From NCBI GenBank assembly GCA_019118345.1, contig DWZD01000047.1, positions 105,198-169,197 on the forward strand: a DNA stretch of 64,000 nt, read 5' to 3'. Below, in pieces: positions 24,588 through 32,827 of this stretch. This DNA is from Candidatus Desulfovibrio intestinavium (GTDB lineage Bacteria > Desulfobacterota > Desulfovibrionia > Desulfovibrionales > Desulfovibrionaceae). Position 1 is the first letter of the stretch. Every line of letters begins with the position of its first letter. The position numbers and the translations under genes were made by a program. The notes under the pieces are model-generated. The model was given only the letters and a program-made list of their open reading frames with translations, was not told the origin of the DNA and made no database searches.

Positions 24588-25550
24588 ATGAGATCGCAAT
24601 TGGCTAAGAGTTGTCTGGCGGTTCTGGTGGCGGTCTGTCTGTCGCTGGCGTTGGTCGGTCGTTCCGATGCGCGCGACTATCCCACGCGCCCCATTACGCT
24701 GGTCTGCTGTTATGCCGCCGGAGGCGACGGCGACCTGTCCGCGCGCCTTTGGGCGGAGTTTGCGGAAAAGCTGCTGGGTCAGCCCGTGCTTGTGGTCAAC
24801 AAGACCGGCGGTGGCGGCGTTACCGGTACGACCTTTGCCGCCATGGCGCGCCCCGACGGCTATACCCTGTTTTTGGCGCAGGCAGGCCCCAACATCATTA
24901 CGCCCATCGTCTCCAATACCCGCTACAACTTCGACAGCTTCAAGTACATCGCCAGAACGACCATCGGCAATTGCGCTCTGGTCGTCCGCGCGGATGCTCC
25001 GTGGAACAACCTTGAAGAGCTGATCCGCGATTTGAAGGCTTCGCCCAACAAGTACAGCTTCGCCTCGCCCGGGGCGACCACCTGGCTTTCCTTTGCCATG
25101 CGCCATCTGCACACGACAGCCGGCGTGCAGGTCAAGCAGGTGGAATTCCAGGGATCCTCGCAGGCGCTGACCTCTGTGCTGGGCGGACATGCGGATTATA
25201 CCTTCGTCTTTCCTCAGAACTATGTGAGCCAGGTCGAATCCGGCCAGCTCAAGATTCTTGCCATCGGCGAGCACGATCCGCGTTTCCCCAAGGTGCGTAC
25301 CTTTGAGGAACAGGGCTTCAAGGGCAGCTATTACGGCTGGGCGGGCATTGCCGCTCCGGCCAAGGTGCCGGATGAGGTTGTGGCCAAGCTGGAAAAGGTG
25401 ACCAGTGAACTGGTGAAGGATCCGGCCTTTGTGGAAAAGGCCGGCAACATTGCCGCCACGCCGTCCTATCTGGGCAGCAAGGACTGGATGAAGGCCCTGA
25501 AGCAGCAGGAATCCGAGCTTTCCGTGCTGCTCAAGGAAACAAAGATGTAA
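24588..25550 (+). CDS. tctC: Tripartite tricarboxylate transporter, substrate-binding protein TctC (Bug family)
   Basis: Protein of 320 residues with a signal peptide (MRSQLAKSCLAVLVAVCLSLALVG, cleaved near SDA before RDYPTRPITL). The YPTRPITLVCCYAAGGDGD opening, NKTGGGGVTGTTFAAMARPD and YTLFLAQAGPN are hallmarks of Bug periplasmic receptors. Binding of the substrate carboxylate is through the backbone of these loops. The ligand cannot be read from sequence. It follows tctA by 14 bases with AAGGAGG and closes the operon. A weak hairpin at about 25561-25585 may end the transcript. Confidence 0.95.
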   Translation: MRSQLAKSCLAVLVAVCLSLALVGRSDARDYPTRPITLVCCYAAGGDGDLSARLWAEFAEKLLGQPVLVVNKTGGGGVTGTTFAAMARPDGYTLFLAQAGPNIITPIVSNTRYNFDSFKYIARTTIGNCALVVRADAPWNNLEELIRDLKASPNKYSFASPGATTWLSFAMRHLHTTAGVQVKQVEFQGSSQALTSVLGGHADYTFVFPQNYVSQVESGQLKILAIGEHDPRFPKVRTFEEQGFKGSYYGWAGIAAPAKVPDEVVAKLEKVTSELVKDPAFVEKAGNIAATPSYLGSKDWMKALKQQESELSVLLKETKM

Positions 25551-25782
25551 GGCATGAGCGGTGAGGCTCCTGTGGGGCCTCGCCGTCACGCGGCATTGTG
25601 CCGCAAGGTGAGAACCGGATGAAGGGGGGTGGTCACGACGGGGCCATCCCCCTTCCAGCGTCTTCAGCCCGCATCCGGCGGGAAATGGGCGGGATGTGAG
25701 CGTCAACCGGCGGCGCCGCGCATCGCGCACGTCCCCGTGGCGTCCCCGCCGATGGCCACGGCGTTTTCAGACGCGGGGACGC

Positions 25783-25815
25783 AAAAAAGGGATGACGAAA
25801 CATGCCGTCATCCCT
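25783..25815 (-). terminator. Terminator of the tRNA-Ala gene
   Basis: Minus-strand arms AGGGATGACG and CGTCATCCCT are followed by six T. It starts about 10 bases past the tRNA 3' end. Confidence 0.9.
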
Positions 25816-25824
25816 TGTTTGTTC

Positions 25825-25900
25825 TGGTGGAGAAGAGGAGACTTGAACTCCCGACCCCCGCCTTGCGAAGGCGATGCTCTCCCAGCTGAGCTACTTCCCC
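25825..25900 (-). tRNA. tRNA-Ala (anticodon CGC)
   Basis: A 76-base cloverleaf with encoded CCA. Acceptor GGGGAAG pairs with CTTCTCC with one G-U. The D arm is GCTC/GAGC. The anticodon stem TCGCC/GGCGG holds loop TTCGCAA, giving anticodon CGC (codon GCG). The T arm is GGGAG/CTCCT with loop TTCAAGT. It has its own promoter and terminator and is not part of an rRNA operon. Confidence 0.96.
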
Positions 25901-25923
25901 GGTGGCGCATTCACGCAGGCATG

Positions 25924-25952
25924 GGTCTACCTGCTTCGCGCGGCCTTGTCAA
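25924..25952 (-). promoter_or_regulatory. Sigma-70 promoter of tRNA-Ala
   Basis: Minus-strand TTGACA (25947-25952) and TAGACC (25924-25929) are 17 bases apart, about 24 bases before the mature tRNA 5' end. The perfect -35 element lies just after the aprA stop codon. Confidence 0.75.
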
Positions 25953-25971
25953 CAGGTTTTTTCCTGCCCGA

Positions 25972-27966
25972 TCAGCTTGCCGCATCGGGAATGATCTGGA
26001 TGTAGGGCCGCTTGAAAAGGCGCGTTTGGCCGGTTTGCGGATCATGCACGGAATTGACAAAGCATTTCCAGGCCGCATCGTCCAGCGGCATGTGATCGCT
26101 ACGGTAGTAGAAGCCGGGGTAGCGGGTCTCCTCGCGGAAGGCCATGTGCTGCATGTGCAGGCGCACCGTCCAGAGGCGGTGATAATTTTCCCAGCAGCGC
26201 AGCAGCTCGTGCAGGTCACGGGCGGCCAGACGGGCGGAATCCTCCTCCAGCAGGCGCAGCAGCTCGAAGCCGCGTTCCAGCATGGCCTGCGAGGTGATGT
26301 AGAAGGTGGAGACGCCGCCGCCGTATTCGTCCGTGCATTTCATCAGCCGCAGCATGAAGTGGCGCGGGCTGAGCATGTGGGGATTCACCTCCGGGTCGGT
26401 GGTGGCGTCCTTGTACTGCTCATAGGTGCGCCAGGGAGCATAGATTTCGTCGGCCAGGGTTTGGGCGTCCTCGGCGAGAACGGGCCTGGCGTCAGGATGA
26501 TCCACGCACCAGCGCACGAGCTGCTTGCCCGCGATGCGTCCTTCGGCATGGGAGCCGGAGGAGAACTTGTGCCCGGATGCGCCCACGCCGTCGCCGCAGG
26601 TGAACAGGCCCGCAATGCTGGTCATGCGATTGTAGACCTTGCCGTTGGCAGCGCGGATCTTGTACGCCTCGGGCACCCAGTCCTCGTCCGGGCCGGAAAC
26701 CCAGATGCCGCAGCAGCCGGAATGCGAGCCGAGCAGATAGGGTTCGGTGGGCATGATTTCGGAACCGCGCTCCTCGGGTGCGGTATTGGTGCTGGCCCAG
26801 AGGTTGGCCTGCGCCACGCACATGTCCAGGAAGTCTTCCCAGGCTTCGCTTTCCAGGGCTTTCTGCTGTGTTTCGTCCAGGGTGGCAAAGGTATTGCGCA
26901 GGGCCGTGCGGGTATCCATGAGAATGGGGCCGCGCCCTTCGCGCATTTCCCGCAGCATCATGTGATTACGCAGGCAGGTGGGCACCACATGGCCGCGGGC
27001 ATAACCGCGTTCTTCATAGGGGCGCAGCATGCCCTTGTTGGTTGCGCAATAATCCTCGCCCAGCGCGTTGACCGCCTTGGCCCGGAACAGGAGGAACCAT
27101 GCCCCCACCGGGCCGTAACCGTCCTTGAAGCGGGCGGGCACGAAGCGGTTTTCCATCATGGTCATTTCCGCGCCGATGCGGGCGCTCATGGCGTAGGTGG
27201 AACCGGCATTCCAGACCGGATACCAGGCCCGGCCCAGGCCCTCGCCGCAGGAGCGCGGACGGTAGACGTTGACCGCGCCGCCCGCGGCCAGCAGGACGGC
27301 TTTTGCCCGGAACGCATGCACCTCGTTGCGGCGCACGCTGAAGCCCACGGCCCCGGCAATGCGGCGGGGATCGTTTTTGTCCGTGAGCAGGCGCACCACG
27401 AAGACGCGCTCAAGAATGCGCTCAGGCCCCAGGGCCTTGCGGGCGGCCTCGGCCACAATGCATTTGTAGGATTCGCCGTTGATCATGATCTGCCAGCGCC
27501 CCGAGCGCACGGGCCTGTCGCCCTTGCGCAGGGCCTTGCCTGCGGCTTTGGCCTCGGCGCCGTCGAGGTTGCGGCCGTCCTCGCCCCTGATCCAGCAGGG
27601 CAGGCCCCACTCCTCGAAGAGGTGCACGGAATCGTCCACATGGCGACCCACATCAAAGATGAGATCCTCGCGCACCAGGCCCATGAGATCGGTGCGCACC
27701 ATGCGCACATAATCCTCGGGGCTGTTGTCGCCAAGATAGGTATTGATGGCCGACAGGCCCTGCGCCACGGCGCCGCTGCGTTCCAGCGCGGCCTTGTCCA
27801 CCATGAGCATCTTCAGGCCGTGCCTGTCGCCCCAGCGCACGGCTTCATAGGCCGCGCCGCAGGCCCCCATGCCGCCGCCGATGATGAGAATGTCCAGATC
27901 GTGCTCCACGATGTCGGGAGCGGCCAGGGCCAGACGCGCCCGTTGTGCCGTCTGCTCAACGCTCAT
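25972..27966 (-). CDS. aprA: Adenylylsulfate reductase, alpha (FAD) subunit
   Basis: Protein of 664 residues, normal length. AprA reduces adenosine 5'-phosphosulfate to sulfite and AMP at FAD, in the cytoplasm, as the second step of dissimilatory sulfate reduction. The FAD-binding GGGMGACGA is at residues ~30-38, and long blocks match sulfate-reducer AprA (RSGAVAQGLSAINTYLGDN, MMENRFVPARFKDGYGPVG, SGASGHKFSSGSHAEGR-like segment). The ATG at 27966 overlaps the aprB stop by 11 bases (ATGAGCGTTGA), so the subunits are translationally coupled. The qmoABC genes that commonly follow aprBA are absent; a tRNA gene comes next. Confidence 0.97.
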   Translation of the reverse strand: MSVEQTAQRARLALAAPDIVEHDLDILIIGGGMGACGAAYEAVRWGDRHGLKMLMVDKAALERSGAVAQGLSAINTYLGDNSPEDYVRMVRTDLMGLVREDLIFDVGRHVDDSVHLFEEWGLPCWIRGEDGRNLDGAEAKAAGKALRKGDRPVRSGRWQIMINGESYKCIVAEAARKALGPERILERVFVVRLLTDKNDPRRIAGAVGFSVRRNEVHAFRAKAVLLAAGGAVNVYRPRSCGEGLGRAWYPVWNAGSTYAMSARIGAEMTMMENRFVPARFKDGYGPVGAWFLLFRAKAVNALGEDYCATNKGMLRPYEERGYARGHVVPTCLRNHMMLREMREGRGPILMDTRTALRNTFATLDETQQKALESEAWEDFLDMCVAQANLWASTNTAPEERGSEIMPTEPYLLGSHSGCCGIWVSGPDEDWVPEAYKIRAANGKVYNRMTSIAGLFTCGDGVGASGHKFSSGSHAEGRIAGKQLVRWCVDHPDARPVLAEDAQTLADEIYAPWRTYEQYKDATTDPEVNPHMLSPRHFMLRLMKCTDEYGGGVSTFYITSQAMLERGFELLRLLEEDSARLAARDLHELLRCWENYHRLWTVRLHMQHMAFREETRYPGFYYRSDHMPLDDAAWKCFVNSVHDPQTGQTRLFKRPYIQIIPDAAS

Positions 27967-28468
27967 GCCGCACCTCGCAGGGGCTGTGAGTGGCGAAGAC
28001 GCGCTGCCTGTCGGCATCGCTGACCGTGAAGCGCTGTTGCACGGCTCCGGCCGGAGCGGGCGGGAGCGACGTTTCCGTGGCGAGGCGGCTGTCGTCCAGC
28101 GAGGCGTCGGCGGCAAGATCGGCGGGGTGGCGGATGGAATCTTCCGGCGTGGTGCGGATGGGAAAGCGGAAGCGCTTTTGCTGGCCGTTGCGGAAGCGCA
28201 CTGTCCAGGCGATGTCCTGCGAGCCGCGCAGGGGCAGGCAAACGCCGCCCAATGGGGCAAAGTCCGCATAGGGCCGGACGGAAATGGCTCCCTGCGGACA
28301 GATCTTGACGCAGGAATAACATTCCCAGCAGGCGTCAGGCTCCTGATTGAACGCCTTTATGCTCACGCTGTCCAGCAGCATGAGATCATTGGGACAGATA
28401 TGCATGCAGGCGGTGCGCTGACCGCCCCTGCAGCCGTCGCATCTGGCGGGATCGACATAGGTGGGCAT
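27956..28468 (-). CDS. aprB: Adenylylsulfate reductase, beta (iron-sulfur) subunit
   Basis: Protein of 170 residues that carries electrons to the AprA flavin. Two [4Fe-4S] ferredoxin motifs are intact: Cys10, 13, 21 and 25 (CDGCRGGQRTACMHIC), and Cys47, 50, 53 and 57 (CWECYSCVKIC). The C-terminal tail wraps around AprA in known structures. The start MPTYVDPARC at 28468 has GGGAGG 5 bases upstream. A terminator-like hairpin separates it from pgl, only 22 bases before the start; no clean promoter is visible after that hairpin, which is odd for one of the most strongly expressed genes of a sulfate reducer. Confidence 0.97.
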   Translation of the reverse strand: MPTYVDPARCDGCRGGQRTACMHICPNDLMLLDSVSIKAFNQEPDACWECYSCVKICPQGAISVRPYADFAPLGGVCLPLRGSQDIAWTVRFRNGQQKRFRFPIRTTPEDSIRHPADLAADASLDDSRLATETSLPPAPAGAVQQRFTVSDADRQRVFATHSPCEVRHER

Positions 28469-28480
28469 GAAACCTCCCGA

Positions 28481-28532
28481 AAAAAGACAACCCTCCGGGC
28501 GCGTTCGCACAAAAGCCGTCGCGTCCGGAGGG
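28481..28532 (-). terminator. Hairpin between pgl and aprB
   Basis: Minus-strand arms beginning CCCTCCGG and ending CCGGAGGG, followed by TTGTCTTTTTT. It has the form of an intrinsic terminator for pgl, yet it ends only about 12 bases before the aprB start, so aprBA transcripts that begin upstream must include it. Confidence 0.7.
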
Positions 28533-28555
28533 AAAGGGCACAGGCTGCGGGGCGC

Positions 28556-29302
28556 CTATTCGCCGGTTGCGGCGGCCTCGTCCACGACCCAGATGAGATC
28601 GCCCACCGCGGGGCGCACGAACTGGGCGGGCAGAGTCGGTTCATCCAGCAGGTTGAGGGTCTTGCTCAGCACCGCGTGCTTTTCCTTGCCGGTGACGAGG
28701 AACATGCAGCAGCGCGAATTGTTGAGCACCGGCAGGGTGAGGGTCAGGCGGTCGGCCTTGCGCTCGGGCACATACTGGTCGATGACCAGACGTTTGCGCT
28801 CCAGCAGGGCCGGCGAATTGGGGAAGATGGAGCCGGTGTGCCCGTCGTCGCCCACGCCGAGCAGCATGAAGTCAAAACGGGGGATCTCGTTGGGGCCGAT
28901 ATTGAAGTCGGCGCGGATCTGCTCCTCGTACATGGTGGCGGCCTTTACCGGATCCAGTTCCCCGCGCATGCGGAAAAAGTGGGTCACCGGCAGGTGGGAG
29001 AGCATTTCGCGGCGGGCCAGGCCATAGTTGCTTTCGGGGTGATCCGGGCCGACGCAGCGTTCATCCACCCAGAAGAAGGTGATCTTGTCCCAGGGCAGGC
29101 GATCTGCCCAGTCATGCGCCGCCAGCAGGCGGAAGAGCGGAATGGGCGTCTGGCCGCCGGAAAGGGCAATTTTGAACACGCCACGCTCGGCCACCGCCTC
29201 TTCACAGGCTGCGGCCAGGATATGGGCGGCGCGTTCGGCCATGGCCGCCGGATTTTTGTGGATATGCACGGAAAGATGTATGGAACGACTGCGAGCTTGC
29301 AT
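28556..29302 (-). CDS. pgl: 6-phosphogluconolactonase
   Basis: Protein of 248 residues of the SugarP_isomerase/DevB family, which hydrolyses 6-phosphogluconolactone in the oxidative pentose phosphate pathway. Diagnostic segments are IALSGGQTPIPLFRLLA (~45-61), the acidic WVDERCVGPDHPESNYGLAR (~78-97) and LLGVGDDGHTGSIFPNSPAL (~147-166). It is cytoplasmic with no signal peptide. It lies upstream of aprB on the same strand but a terminator-like hairpin intervenes. No glucose-6-phosphate dehydrogenase gene is in the window. Confidence 0.93.
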   Translation of the reverse strand: MQARSRSIHLSVHIHKNPAAMAERAAHILAAACEEAVAERGVFKIALSGGQTPIPLFRLLAAHDWADRLPWDKITFFWVDERCVGPDHPESNYGLARREMLSHLPVTHFFRMRGELDPVKAATMYEEQIRADFNIGPNEIPRFDFMLLGVGDDGHTGSIFPNSPALLERKRLVIDQYVPERKADRLTLTLPVLNNSRCCMFLVTGKEKHAVLSKTLNLLDEPTLPAQFVRPAVGDLIWVVDEAAATGE

Positions 29303-29590
29303 AGGGGACTCCTTCTTTTACGGGGGCAATTATGCCATAGGGCGGAAAGGCTGAAAAGGCTTTTTTGCGGCGATTTGCCGGTGCGCAGGTGAAGATGGGG
29401 CATGACAGGGCCTTGGGGGTGGGGCGGGGATGGCGGCCCATGACGCATGTCCGCCGAACGGCCGTGATTTCCGGTTGAAGCCCGGTCGGTGATGACGTAC
29501 AAGACGCGAAGAGCGGGACGCGCCGTCAGGGTCGCATGCCGACTGCCTCGCAGGCCGCATCCGGCTCGAACCTTTTTCAGGAGGCGGTCG

Positions 29591-30283
29591 ATGCTGCCCG
29601 ATATTCATATTGATCCCGAGCTGCTGGCGCGTTACCCGCAGACCCGGCTGGGCTGTCTGGCCCACATGGTGAGCGTGGAGGCCTCCCGGGAGGATCTGCA
29701 ACGCCATCTCGGCGAGGTGACGGCGCCCTTTCTGCGGCAGATGCTTGAGGCCACGCCCCTGGCCGAAATTCCCAATCTGGCGGAATCCCGCGCGGCCTAC
29801 AAGGCCTTCGGCAAGGATCCCGGACGCTACCGCATCTCCTCCGAGGCGCTTTACCGCCGCATCCGGCAGGGCAAGGAGCTTTATCGCATCAACAGCGTGG
29901 TGGATGCCAACAATCTGGCTTCGCTGGAGACGGGCTTTTCCATCGGTTCTTATGATCTCAATGCCATCAGTGGCGACATCGTGCTGCGGCTGGGCCGCGA
30001 AGGCGAAGCGTATACCGGCATCGGCAAGGACAGCATCGATCTGTGCCGCCTCCCCCTGCTGGCGGATGAGCAGGGGCCGTTCGGCGGCGCCACCAGCGAT
30101 TCGACCCGGGCCATGATCAGCGGGAGCACATCGGCCTGCCTCACCGTCATCTACGGCTTTTCCACGCCGGACAAGCTGGAAGAGGCGCTGGCCCTCACCG
30201 CGCACTACTTTGCCGCCTATACCGAAAGCCGCCCCATTGTCTCGCCCTTTGTGGTGGAAGGGGCGTTGCCGCAAGCCCGGTGA
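29591..30283 (+). CDS. Stand-alone B3/B4 (PheT-like) domain protein
   Basis: Protein of 230 residues matching the B3/B4 tRNA-binding/editing domain of phenylalanyl-tRNA synthetase beta. Key segments are RAAYKAFGKDPGRYRISSEA (~70-90) with LYRRIRQGKELYRINSVVDA, then SIGSYDLNAISGDIVLRLG, and the PFGGATSDSTRAMISGST turn. Free-standing copies are thought to act on misacylated tRNA or small molecules, but the activity is not established. AGGAGG 6 bases upstream sets the ATG at 29591. The next gene, trmO, starts 18 bases later, so the pair is probably an operon with a tRNA-related theme. Confidence 0.85.
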   Translation: MLPDIHIDPELLARYPQTRLGCLAHMVSVEASREDLQRHLGEVTAPFLRQMLEATPLAEIPNLAESRAAYKAFGKDPGRYRISSEALYRRIRQGKELYRINSVVDANNLASLETGFSIGSYDLNAISGDIVLRLGREGEAYTGIGKDSIDLCRLPLLADEQGPFGGATSDSTRAMISGSTSACLTVIYGFSTPDKLEEALALTAHYFAAYTESRPIVSPFVVEGALPQAR

Positions 30284-30300
30284 AACGGAAAGGAAGCCTT

Positions 30301-30801
30301 ATGCGGGAACAGCGTTTTTCCTTTTGCCCCATCGGCATCATCCACAGCCGCCACCACATTGCCGGACAGACGCCCATCCAGCCCGTCTATGCCGCCGACT
30401 TTCCCGGCACGGTGGAGATTTTTCCCGCCTTTGCCGAAGGCCTGCGGGATCTGGACGGATATTCGCATATCTACCTGATTTATGTGCTGGATCGGGCCGG
30501 AGAGGCGCGCCTGAAGGTAAAGCCCTTCCTGCAGGACGCCGAACGCGGCATCTTTGCCACGCGCGCGCCCTGCCGCCCCAATCCGATCGGCATGAGCATC
30601 GTGCCGCTGGAGCGCATTGAGGGCAATATCCTCCATGTGGGCGCGCTGGACATTCTGGACGGCACGCCCCTGCTGGACATCAAGCCCTATTCCCGGCGCT
30701 TCGACTGCTTTGTCGATACCCGCAATGGCTGGCAGGACGAGGTGCGCGAAGATGATGCCCGGCTCAGGGGCCGCCGGGACTGCCCGCCTGCCGGCGGCTA
30801 G
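30301..30801 (+). CDS. trmO: tRNA (adenine-N6)-methyltransferase TrmO (TsaA-like)
   Basis: Protein of 166 residues. TrmO adds the N6-methyl group to t6A37 of certain threonine tRNAs using S-adenosylmethionine. The family signature RAPCRPNPIGMSIVPLERIE (residues ~83-102) and GALDILDGTPLLDIKPY (~111-127) are intact. The ATG at 30301 is supported by GGAAAGGAAG upstream; a GTG at 30280 overlapping the previous gene is an alternative. A plus-strand terminator at 30936-30971 follows. Confidence 0.9.
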   Translation: MREQRFSFCPIGIIHSRHHIAGQTPIQPVYAADFPGTVEIFPAFAEGLRDLDGYSHIYLIYVLDRAGEARLKVKPFLQDAERGIFATRAPCRPNPIGMSIVPLERIEGNILHVGALDILDGTPLLDIKPYSRRFDCFVDTRNGWQDEVREDDARLRGRRDCPPAGG

Positions 30802-30935
30802 CCCGGGCGCGGGACGATAGCCTGTCGCGCCGTCCGTTTTCGCAGGCGCCGTTGCCGGGAAAGATGCGGCCTTTCGCGGTCGGCGCGCTTGCGCGTGCTG
30901 ACGCCGCTGGCCGTCCGACCATCCCCTCTTGTGCG

Positions 30936-30971
30936 ACCCTTCCGGCGGGCCAGACCGTCGGAAGGGTTTTT
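30936..30971 (+). terminator. Terminator after the B3/B4-trmO operon
   Basis: Arms ACCCTTCCG and CGGAAGGGT with a 14-base loop, followed by four T then TGG. Confidence 0.7.
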
Positions 30972-30998
30972 GGCGTCGCGGCACCCGGCGAAACGTCC

Positions 30999-32000
30999 CT
31001 ACCGGCCGTGCCGGATGGTGCCCGCAAGAATGCGGCAACCCTGAGGCAGTTCCAGCGGCAGCACGCGCACCTCGTCAGCGCCCGCCGCGTGCATGAAGGC
31101 CGTGAGTTCGGCCTGGGTATAGGCCTGCCCGTCGCGTGTGCCCACCAGCATGTTCAGGCTGAAGAGGGCCGGATGCAGCGGCCCCATGCGGTCGTCGTCC
31201 AGCGCAAATTCCTGAATGAGCAGCAGGCCGCCGTCCGTGAGCGCCTGACCGGCCTTGCGAACCACCTCGGCCGCCGTATCGCGGTGCAGGCCGTGCAGAA
31301 TCTGCGAGAGCCAGGCCACCTCGAAGCCCGAGGGCAGGGCGTCGCGGGTGAAATCGCCCGCCACAAAGCGGATGCGATCCGTCAGTCCTTCCTCCTGCAG
31401 GACACGCTCGGCAAAGGGGCGCGAGGCGGGCAGGTCAAAGACCGTGGCCGTCAGTTCGGGATGCTCGCGGCAGAAGCGCACGGCATAAGCCCCGGTGCCG
31501 CCGCCCAGATCCAGCAGGCGTTGCCGCCCGCCCAGATCGATATGCGGCACGCTCAGGCTTGCCTGGGCATTGGCCACATTGCGCATGCCCATGAGGAAGC
31601 ATTCCCGGTTTTCCGTGGGCGGCGGCGCGGTGTCGCAGACATCGCGCCCCGTGCGGACGGCCTCGGCCAGCCGTGACCAGCCGGGCACGAGGCCGCGATG
31701 ATGTCCGACCATGTAGCCGAGGTACGCCGCTTCTCCCCGGCACAGGTATTGGCGTGCAAAGGGCAGGAGTTCGCAGCGTCCGTCCTCGGTGCGGCGCAGA
31801 AGATCCAGTGCGCAGAGCGCGGTCGCCAGCATGTCCAGACCCCGCCGGGAACAGCCGGTTTGACGGGCCAGTTCCTCGATGGGCAGCGGGCCGGCGGCCA
31901 GAGGGGTAAAGACATCCAGGGCCAGGGCCGCATGAAGCGCAAAGCTCTCCCAGAACATGCCGGAAGCCTGAAGAAAGGCGGTTGCCGTCCATTGGCGCAT
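30999..32000 (-). CDS. SAM-dependent O-methyltransferase-like protein
   Basis: Protein of 333 residues with the two-domain plan of acetylserotonin-type methyltransferases. A helical winged dimerisation domain (~1-95, with LARQTGCSRRGLDMLATALC) is followed by a Rossmann methyltransferase domain. The SAM-binding motif I is RLLDLGGGTGAYAV near residue 163, with the acidic residue VFDLPAS after strand 2 and GDFTRD after strand 3. The catalytic His is plausible in QILHGLHRD. The substrate is unknown; relatives methylate phenolic or polyketide hydroxyls. It diverges from the MucR gene and has no obvious partner genes. Confidence 0.85.
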   Translation of the reverse strand: MRQWTATAFLQASGMFWESFALHAALALDVFTPLAAGPLPIEELARQTGCSRRGLDMLATALCALDLLRRTEDGRCELLPFARQYLCRGEAAYLGYMVGHHRGLVPGWSRLAEAVRTGRDVCDTAPPPTENRECFLMGMRNVANAQASLSVPHIDLGGRQRLLDLGGGTGAYAVRFCREHPELTATVFDLPASRPFAERVLQEEGLTDRIRFVAGDFTRDALPSGFEVAWLSQILHGLHRDTAAEVVRKAGQALTDGGLLLIQEFALDDDRMGPLHPALFSLNMLVGTRDGQAYTQAELTAFMHAAGADEVRVLPLELPQGCRILAGTIRHGR

Positions 32001-32109
32001 GGCATTCCTCCGTCATCGGCTGTTTTTTTGGAGCAATTTCCTGAAAAGATAACTTGTGATTTGTTAAAAAAATATGTAAATTTTTGAGAAATTGCAAGGA
32101 GAGGACAAT

Positions 32110-32610
32110 ATGGCTCTTGACGACAAGGATATTTTTGCTGCCATTTTTGAAAAGTTCAGCGATCAGTCTATCGAATTTGTCATGGCCCAGTACGAAAAGG
32201 CCAAACGTCTCAACAGGGAAATTGAGCGTCGTCTGGCGGAAAATCTGCCGCCGGAAGCAGAATCCGTCGCTCTGGACGCTGCGGAAATCAGTGCTCCTGA
32301 TGAGGAAAAAGCGCTGGAGGCCCCCCGGCGGAAAAAATACAGCCGGCGCGATCTTGTCTGCAAGCCCGAGGAAGCCATCAGCGATGCCAGCATCAAATGC
32401 TGTCTGTGCGGCAAGGAAGGCTCTTCCCTGACGTCGCGTCATCTGGCGCAACATGACATCAGTGTGGAAGATTACAAGAAACTGTGCGGCTATGCCGATG
32501 ATCAGAAGCTCATGTCCAGAAATTTCGAGCGCAAGATGCTGCACAATGTCCAGCGCGCCCAGCAGGTGCGCATGAGCAATCTGAAGGACAAGGCTGCGGC
32601 TGAGAGTTAA
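32110..32610 (+). CDS. MucR/Ros-family zinc-finger transcriptional regulator
   Basis: Protein of 166 residues. The C-terminal half has the prokaryotic zinc finger: CCLCGKEGSSLTSRHLAQHD, with Cys pair and His pair spaced C-x2-C-x10-H-x3-H, followed by the family ISVEDYKKLCGYADDQKLMS and a basic tail. The N-terminal half (~1-60) is helical and probably mediates oligomerisation. MucR proteins are H-NS-like silencers binding AT-rich DNA; several paralogues are common in Desulfovibrio. AAGGAGAGG upstream supports the ATG at 32110. The AT-rich leader (32030-32095) could be its own target. Confidence 0.9.
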   Translation: MALDDKDIFAAIFEKFSDQSIEFVMAQYEKAKRLNREIERRLAENLPPEAESVALDAAEISAPDEEKALEAPRRKKYSRRDLVCKPEEAISDASIKCCLCGKEGSSLTSRHLAQHDISVEDYKKLCGYADDQKLMSRNFERKMLHNVQRAQQVRMSNLKDKAAAES

Positions 32611-32827
32611 CCGGCCTTCGCCGGCGACAGGAGACGGTTCTTCACGTCTTCCGGCGGGCGCTTCCGTCTGCCGCGCCTGACGTGCGGCCCGGCTGCGGGG
32701 GATGTGCCCGCCTTTCGGGATGGGTCTCGAGGGGGCGGGGTGGGGGCGATGCCGTCCCTGCCTCGCCCGTTTTCATGCCGGGGTGCGCGCCGGGGCGTTT
32801 TTTCCGCTTGGGCGTCATGCTCGCGGC

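Noticed and set aside
25696..28023. Plus-strand open frame of 775 codons opposite aprA and the tRNA gene
   Set aside because: It runs through the tRNA and antisense to the well-supported aprBA genes.
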